Assembly (NCBI RefSeq): GCF_937616625.2
Contig: NC_065574.1
Coordinates: 25,236,501-25,300,500, forward strand
Direction of reading: 5' to 3'
Source: Mercurialis annua
Lineage: Eukaryota > Streptophyta > Magnoliopsida > Malpighiales > Euphorbiaceae
DNA length: 64,000 bases
Under the pieces are notes generated by a model. The model saw only the letters and a program-made list of their open reading frames with translations, did no database searches and was not told where the DNA came from. The position numbers and the translations under genes were made by a program. Of the stretch, positions 58,880 through 64,000 are shown piece by piece (position 1 is the first letter of the stretch; every line of letters starts with the position of its first letter).

Positions 58880-60810
58880 ATGCCTCTTAGTCGAGTGGAA
58901 GATGCATGCGCTACTATGGCTATTACCAGATCAGGGCATCGTAGGAGCGAAGTCTTAGATATTTATTTTATGTATAGCTTTCCTTTTGATTATAGGGTAA
59001 TATTACCTGGTGCCGATATGGCTGCCACCGATTCTCCAGGCTCGTCCTGTAGAATGGTTGTTTTTGAAGAGCAGTTCGCCGCTGGTCTTAGGTTTCCCTT
59101 AGATTCATTTTTAGTAGAAGTGTGTAGGGATTTAAGAGTTGCCTTGGGGCAACTTTACCCTGGTACGATTAAAGTAATGCTTGCCTTTGCAGAGGCGTGT
59201 AGGCTTCAGGGTTATGCCCCTTCTCTTAATGTATTGTATTACTTTGTAGACTTTAGGAGATGCGATGGTTGTTTCGTTTTTGCCCTCGGTAGAAAAGGGC
59301 GGTCCCGTATTTATCTTCCTTGTCTGACCAGTCGCTGGCGAAGGCGTTTCTTTATTGTTTATCATAATTTTGCTTTTCTTCATTTTTCAGATGGTTTTTC
59401 TTCTCACCAAGTCCGGAGCTGTCCGTCTCCTTTAAGTTTGTCTGAGTCGACACTTGCTTCTGATATATCATTCTATAGTATTCTTCAGCGTCCTGTCTTA
59501 GATGTTTTGGTTAATAGTCATCTTCGGCATCGATGGTTTCCTTTGGAGGATCCTCCTCGAGGCCTGGCAAATCTTTGCTACTCCTTTCTTCAAGGTATAT
59601 TAATTTGTTTTTAAGTTCTCTTGATGTTTCTTTTTGTAGGATGTCTTCTTCTTCTGACGATTTCCTTTCCGGATTTAAAGTAGATTTCGATGTTCCGATG
59701 GGCGGTCCCGAAGCTCACATCGCCAACATTATTCCCGGCGACGTCGAAGTTGCTGTAAATCCGGCTGAGGCGGCTATTATTCCTCAGAGACAGTATTGCC
59801 TGCAGGCGATGGTGTTATTGTTATAGATGATGATGATGTGGTTGAACCGGCAGGTGATGAGGCTGCTACATCTCCACTTCCCCCTCCAACACCATTTGCT
59901 GTTTCGGAAGAGGTCGAGGATGTGAATTCAGGCAGGTTGGTTATTGTTGATCTGGAAGAGATTTCCCCGGATCAAAATATGGATTCTCCGTCTAGAAAGA
60001 GACGTCGAGTTAGCGATGATTCTCCATCAAGGGAGAGTCTTCCCGGAAGTTCTTCATCTGCTCCAAATCTGGTGCAGTGGGTTGAAGGTCACGATCCGGC
60101 TAGTTTGCTGAACCCTACGGTGTTGGCGGAATACATCCGGACTTTGGCGATTCCTGACGACATTACCTAGTTCTGCTCTAGGCCGGGGCAGGAACTCTCC
60201 GATCTTGCTTGTTTTCATGACTTCTCTGTAAGTTGATTTTTTGTTGAATATACTGTTTGTTGAATTCGTTATTTCCTTATTGATTTATTTTCTTGTGTTG
60301 TAGGCTCTTCAATCTTTTTTTGTGTTAAATGACCGCCGTCAGTGTGCTGAGGAGGAGGTCGAGCGTTTATCTTCTCTTTTGGCAACTTCCGAGTCTGAGA
60401 GGGCAAAATTGAAGGCATCCTTGGAGGAGCATGATTCGCTTTTGGCGCAACTTAAGGCACAGTATGCGATTAATGATCGCCAAGTCAAAGTGATCGAGAA
60501 GAGAACTAATGACTTGACTCGGGAGATTGAGGAGCTCATTCGGATCAATATTCTTGTTGGCAAGGAGAGGAATAAGCTAAGATCGGAGGTAGAAGGACTT
60601 CATATCCGTTTACTTGATACAAAGGCTTTTTATTCTGCTTTGATTAGCGAGTATCGTCTTGCAATTGGGAGGAAGCTTCTGGAGCAGAACCCCAATATTG
60701 ATCTTTCCGGAGTTAATGGGTTGGATCCCCAAGCCATCGCTCGCGATCTTCTCGATAGGATATCTAAGGATCGTGCTAAAGAGGCTTTCTTTTTTCTTTT
60801 TGTATCTTGA
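58880..60810 (+). pseudogene. LTR antisense gene, right copy (Transposase_28-like + coiled coil)
   Basis: Here exon 1 is open from the ATG at 58880 (MPLSRVEDACATMAITRSG) to about 59595, with the whole Transposase_28-like domain (residues about 60-240 of this frame; FEEQFAAGLRFPLDSFLVEV, VMLAFAEACRLQGYAPSLNV, SRIYLPCLTSRWRRRFF). The acidic and NLS-like exon (SRKRRRVSDD) has a frameshift near 59790 and a TAG at 60168 replacing a Trp codon. An intron with intact donor (60228-60303, GTAAGTTG to GTTGTAG) precedes the coiled-coil exon (60322-60810). Lesions differ from those in the left copy, so the copies decayed independently after insertion. No known function. Confidence 0.75.
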
Positions 60811-61008
60811 TTGTAATTCGCGATTTATGAATTTTTTTTTTCTTTTTGTATCTTGATTGTAATTCGCGATTTATGAATATATTTTCTTTTTGCTTCAGCG
60901 TAAGTGTGCTTCTGTTTGATTTAATGTTTCCGAGTCGGTGCTTGATTTAGGTATTTGTCTTGCCTCGGGAGTTATTCTAAACCATGTTTTGGCGTTTTTG
61001 CTTTGATA

Positions 61009-61374
61009 GAGTTAATTTTAACTCTTTTATTTGACATTATTTTGCTTTTATTTTGAGTTAATCTAAACTCTTTTTTTTGGCGATTTGCTTTTGTGGTGAT
61101 TCGCCTTTTTTGGCGACTTGCCTTTTTCTGAGTTAATCTAAACTCTTTTTTGGCGATTTGCCTTTTTTTGAGTTAATCTAAACTCTTTTTTGGCGATTTG
61201 CCTTTTGTGGCGATTCGCCTTTTTGGGAGACTTGCCTTTTCCTGAGTTAATCTAAACTCTTTTTGGCGATTTGTCTTTTTCTGAGTTAATCTAAACTCTT
61301 TTTTGCCGATTTGCCTTTTGTGGCGATTCGCCTTTTTTTGGCGATTTTGCCTTTTTCTAAGTTAATCTAAACTC
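61009..61374. repeat. Tandem array in the right LTR of element D
   Basis: Same array as 54648-55016, with small unit differences between the two LTRs. Confidence 0.85.
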
Positions 61375-61419
61375 ATTTTTTCATCTTTGATTTAATCATT
61401 CATGGCAGTTCTTGATTTT

Positions 61420-61574
61420 AGAGCAAATTTAAACACATTTCTTCCAAACGAAAATTCATAAAAACTAATTTGTGGGAAGTAATATTCATATAATTGTAAT
61501 TCTAATAAGAGTCAGTTTCATATCTATACAAGTGTTTAAATAGAGAAGTAATTTAACATTGTACATGATCAAAT
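61420..61574 (+). repeat. 155-bp flank duplication, right copy
   Basis: AGAGCAAATTTAAACAC to GTACATGATCAAAT, partner of 51253-51407. Beyond it the sequence continues GATTCTTC, presumably the original locus. Confidence 0.9.
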
Positions 61575-61846
61575 GATTCTTCTTAAAATGAAGAAAAGTG
61601 CTAAGCACACATGAACTAAAACATTAAAAATATATTGAGGAATAAAATTAAAATTATTACAAAAGAAGAACACTTATTATTAAATATCAAAATATTATAT
61701 TTAGTGATTTAATTAATATATTTAAAATAAATAACGGGTCATACAATAATTACACAATATAATAATATTTAAAACAAAAAACAGGTTATATTATGTTCAC
61801 TCACGTGCGTGGTACATGAAAAAATTGCAACATTATCCTTTAGTGT
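61575..61846. other. AT-rich DNA between element D and the foldback element
   Basis: No gene, RNA or repeat structure seen. Confidence 0.5.
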
Positions 61847-61848
61847 TA

Positions 61849-63158
61849 TTCACCAAAAAATGTCAAACCTTTGTGTCTCGAGTCAGATTTAGCCAAAACT
61901 TTAAAAACCACCAGATTTAGCCAAAGCTTACATGTTATGTGTCAATTGTAGCCATTTTTGAATCGAACCGAAATTGTTTCCCACATGTCATCTCCAACTC
62001 AGCAAAATTTGCTGACATGGCATATTTCAAACTACTAACCCAACTTAATCAAATCAAATAATAAACCAATAAAAAAAAATCAAACCCAACTAAATCAAAT
62101 TAATTAATAATTAATTACTAAAATTCATATTTTAATTATCTCAATATTATAATATTAAAAACAAAATTCACCGCCACACTACTTCGACCTAGCCGCCTTT
62201 TCTGACTCCGATGTATATTTAAAATGATTAATTATTTATAATTATTAAATTAATTTTTTTTTATTTTTTTTATCGAAAATTCAGACCCACCGTGGTGGTG
62301 GGTCTGTCAAAAAACGACAGACCCGCCACCACGGTGGGTCTGTGAGATGGTGGGTCTGTTTGAGAACAGACCCACCGGTGAAGGTGGATCTGTTCTCAAA
62401 CAGACCCACCTCGTGGATCTGTGAGAACAGACCCACCGTCGCCACCGGTGGGCCTGTTTGCGAACAGACCCACCGGCGAAGGTGGGTCTGTTCTCAAACA
62501 GACCCACTATCACCGGTGGGTCTGTTTGAGAACAGACTCACCAGCAAAGGTGGGTCTGTTCTCAAACAGACCCACCGCGTGGGTCTGTTCAGAATAGACC
62601 CACCGGTGGTGGGTCTGTCATTTTTTGACAGACCCACCACCGCGGCGGGTCTGAATTTCCGATAAAAAAGTTATTTATTTTTTTTTAAATATTATGTTGA
62701 AAAATTATTTAGGCATTGAAAATTTTTATAACATAATTTAGAGACCAAAATTATGTGATGTTAATTTATTAATTATAAATAATTTATTATTTTAAATATA
62801 TATCGGAGTCGGGAAATCGACGAGGTCGGAGTAGTGTGACGGTGAATTTTATTTTTAATATTATAATGTTGAGATAATTAAAATATGAATTTTAGTAATT
62901 AATTTGATTTAGTTGGGTTTGATTTTTTTTAGTTTATTATTTAATTTGATTAAGTTGGGTTAGTGGTTTGAAATGTGCCATGTCAGCAAATTTTGCTTAA
63001 TTGGCGATGACATGGATGACATGTGGGCAACAATTTCGGTTCGATTCAAAAATGGCTACTATTGACACATAGCATATAAGCTTTGGCTAAATCTGGTGGT
63101 TTTTAAAGGTTTGGCTAAATCTGACTCGAGACGTAAAGGTTTGGCATTTTTTGGTGAA
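61849..63158. mobile_element. Foldback (long inverted repeat) DNA element
   Basis: About 430-500 bp at each end are reverse complements: TTCACCAAAAAATGTCAAACC at the left pairs with GGTTTGGCATTTTTTGGTGAA at the right, and the pairing continues inward (for example ACATGTCATC, CCCAACTTAATC..., AATTCACCG and CGGTGAATT). A TA dinucleotide flanks both ends (61847-61848 and 63159-63160), which is weak support for a TA target site. There is no transposase. The core is an alternating repeat array (62282-62653). A single RNA through it would fold into a long hairpin. Confidence 0.8.
62282..62653. repeat. Alternating CAGACCCACC / GGTGGGTCTG array
   Basis: About twenty copies of a 10-mer in alternating orientation within 372 bp, separated by short linkers such as TTTGAGAA and GGCGAA. 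Several neighbouring pairs form perfect small stem-loops (for example GGTGGGTCTGTTTGAGAACA with GACCCACC). ORFs through it on both strands only translate the repeat. Confidence 0.9.
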
Positions 63159-63160
63159 TA

Positions 63161-63543
63161 AGCCTTAAAATAATTACGAAGTTCAAATTATGAAGTTATT
63201 TAAAAATGTTTAAATAACTTCCATGCAATTGTCAAAAAAAAAACCATACGTATTACAATATTATTGGATTAAAAATATATTGATAACTAAAATAATATTT
63301 ACCAACGTATTAATATAATAAATTATAAATAATATATTATTTAAATTTAAATTATTTAGTCTTAGAGAGAATTACATGCTTCGAATAACATAATTAAAAA
63401 ATATATAATTGTATACACTCATACATATATATATTTAATATCATATAATTTTTTATTGAAAGATATCAAGAAAATATTTATCTAACAAGAACTATGCTTT
63501 ATTATCCAACATTCACACGGCTCGTACCAAATGTATCCACTAG
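63161..63543. other. AT-rich DNA, no feature seen
   Basis: Very AT-rich sequence with TATATA runs at 63425-63435. No gene or known repeat is recognised. Confidence 0.5.
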
Positions 63544-63552
63544 CTATTCATA

Positions 63553-63920
63553 GGGTTAATTCCTAAAAAATCACGAACTTTACACGGAGTTTCATTTTAA
63601 TCATAACCTTTAAAAGTTGTAATTTAAAGGCACAAACTTTCATTTTATTTCAAATCATCACCAAAGTAAAATTCGGTGTATTTTATCAGACTAAAAATTT
63701 CTAATCCTAGATACTTTAACTGAAAGATAATAAGATTTGATGTTAATTAATAATTTGGGTCTTTCATTAATGGTTTAGTGAAGAATTTAGTCAATAAAAA
63801 TACACTGAAATGCTGAATTTGAAACAATATGAAAGTTCGTGCCTTTAAATGACAACTTTTAAAGGTCATGATTAAAATGAAACTTCGTGTAAATTTTATG
63901 ATTTTTTTAGAAATTAATCC
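63553..63920. mobile_element. MULE-type MITE, 368 bp
   Basis: Terminal inverted repeats of about 95 bp start GGGTTAATTCCTAAAAAATC on the left and the related GGATTAATTTCTAAAAAAAT on the right (complement strand). The flanks CTATTCATA (63544-63552) and TTATTCATA (63921-63929) form a 9-bp target duplication with one mismatch. There is no coding capacity. Confidence 0.8.
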
Positions 63921-64000
63921 TTATTCATAATGTCTCATCCAAAAGTTTTAATCGTTACGAAACAAATCCAAACATTTCACCTATTTAGCAATATAAGGCA

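Larger units (their letters stand above)
51411..61419 (-). mobile_element. Element D: gag-protease-only Gypsy element with genes in its LTRs
   Basis: Two LTRs of about 3.65 kb (51411-55061 and 57776-61419) flank 2.7 kb of internal DNA that encodes only Gag and protease on the minus strand. The primer site (57752-57770) and the gag order fix the orientation. No RT, RNase H or integrase exists, so it depends on a partner element. Each LTR contains a complete antisense gene and a tandem repeat array. Instead of a 5-bp target duplication a 155-bp direct duplication flanks it; the exact right end is uncertain by about 10 bp because GATTTT-type microhomology blurs the junction. Confidence 0.85.
57776..61419 (-). 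mobile_element. Element D 5' LTR
   Basis: Partner of 51411-55061. It contains the second, better preserved copy of the antisense gene and the second tandem array. It ends at the GATTTT|AGAGC junction with the right copy of the 155-bp duplication. Confidence 0.85.

Noticed and set aside
62307..62665. ORFs on both strands through the palindromic array
   Set aside because: They translate the 10-mer repeat (TDPP/NRPT phrases); no independent coding signal.

Overview
The window looks like intergenic DNA from a seed plant, probably a eudicot: it is AT-rich, shows no intact host gene, and is almost entirely plant LTR retrotransposons with plant-type primer sites (tRNA-Met, tRNA-Arg, tRNA-Asp). The species cannot be told from the sequence.

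Layout, outermost to innermost. (1) Element B, plus strand, 42025-50596: the 3' part of a large-LTR element (gag-like fragment, non-coding internal DNA, polypurine tract, 3.76 kb LTR). Its internal region also carries a 1.56 kb Pack-MULE (44473-46028; 9-bp target duplication) holding a fragment resembling the N-terminus of a plant HDA8-type histone deacetylase. (2) LARD-A, minus strand, 1-42024 and beyond the left edge: a large-LTR, nearly non-coding element inserted in B, with only a gag zinc-knuckle relic. (3) A Tat-like Gypsy element, minus strand, 7097-40317 (TSD CAAAC), inserted in the 5' LTR of LARD-A. It keeps gag, protease and integrase relics but has lost reverse transcriptase and RNase H, and it carries an antisense, intron-containing plant-mobile-domain-like gene. 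(4) Two elements nested inside the Tat element: an Athila-like Gypsy element (7733-20687, TSD CTCCT) with gag, protease, RT, RNase H, integrase and an extra ATHILA-type ORF; and LARD-C (27599-38132, TSD TCTTC), non-coding with 3 kb LTRs, sitting between gag and protease of the Tat element.

To the right, 50597-51410 has a G-rich tandem repeat. Element D (51411-61419, minus strand) is a Gypsy-type element with gag and protease only. Each of its 3.65 kb LTRs contains a complete antisense multi-exon gene (Transposase_28-like domain, nuclear-localisation-like stretch, coiled coil) behind a G-box and TATA-like promoter. D is flanked by a 155-bp direct duplication. The right end holds a 1.31 kb foldback element (61849-63158) whose core is about twenty alternating copies of a 10-mer, and a 368-bp MULE-type MITE (63553-63920).

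Nothing here forms a host pathway. The biology is nested transposition: gag/pro/pol of Athila, Tat and D would make particles and integrate; LARDs A, B and C would rely on proteins supplied in trans; the antisense genes of the Tat element and D share a layout (globular domain, basic/acidic linker, coiled coil) of unknown function. All long coding regions carry stops or frameshifts, so every element here looks defective in its present form.
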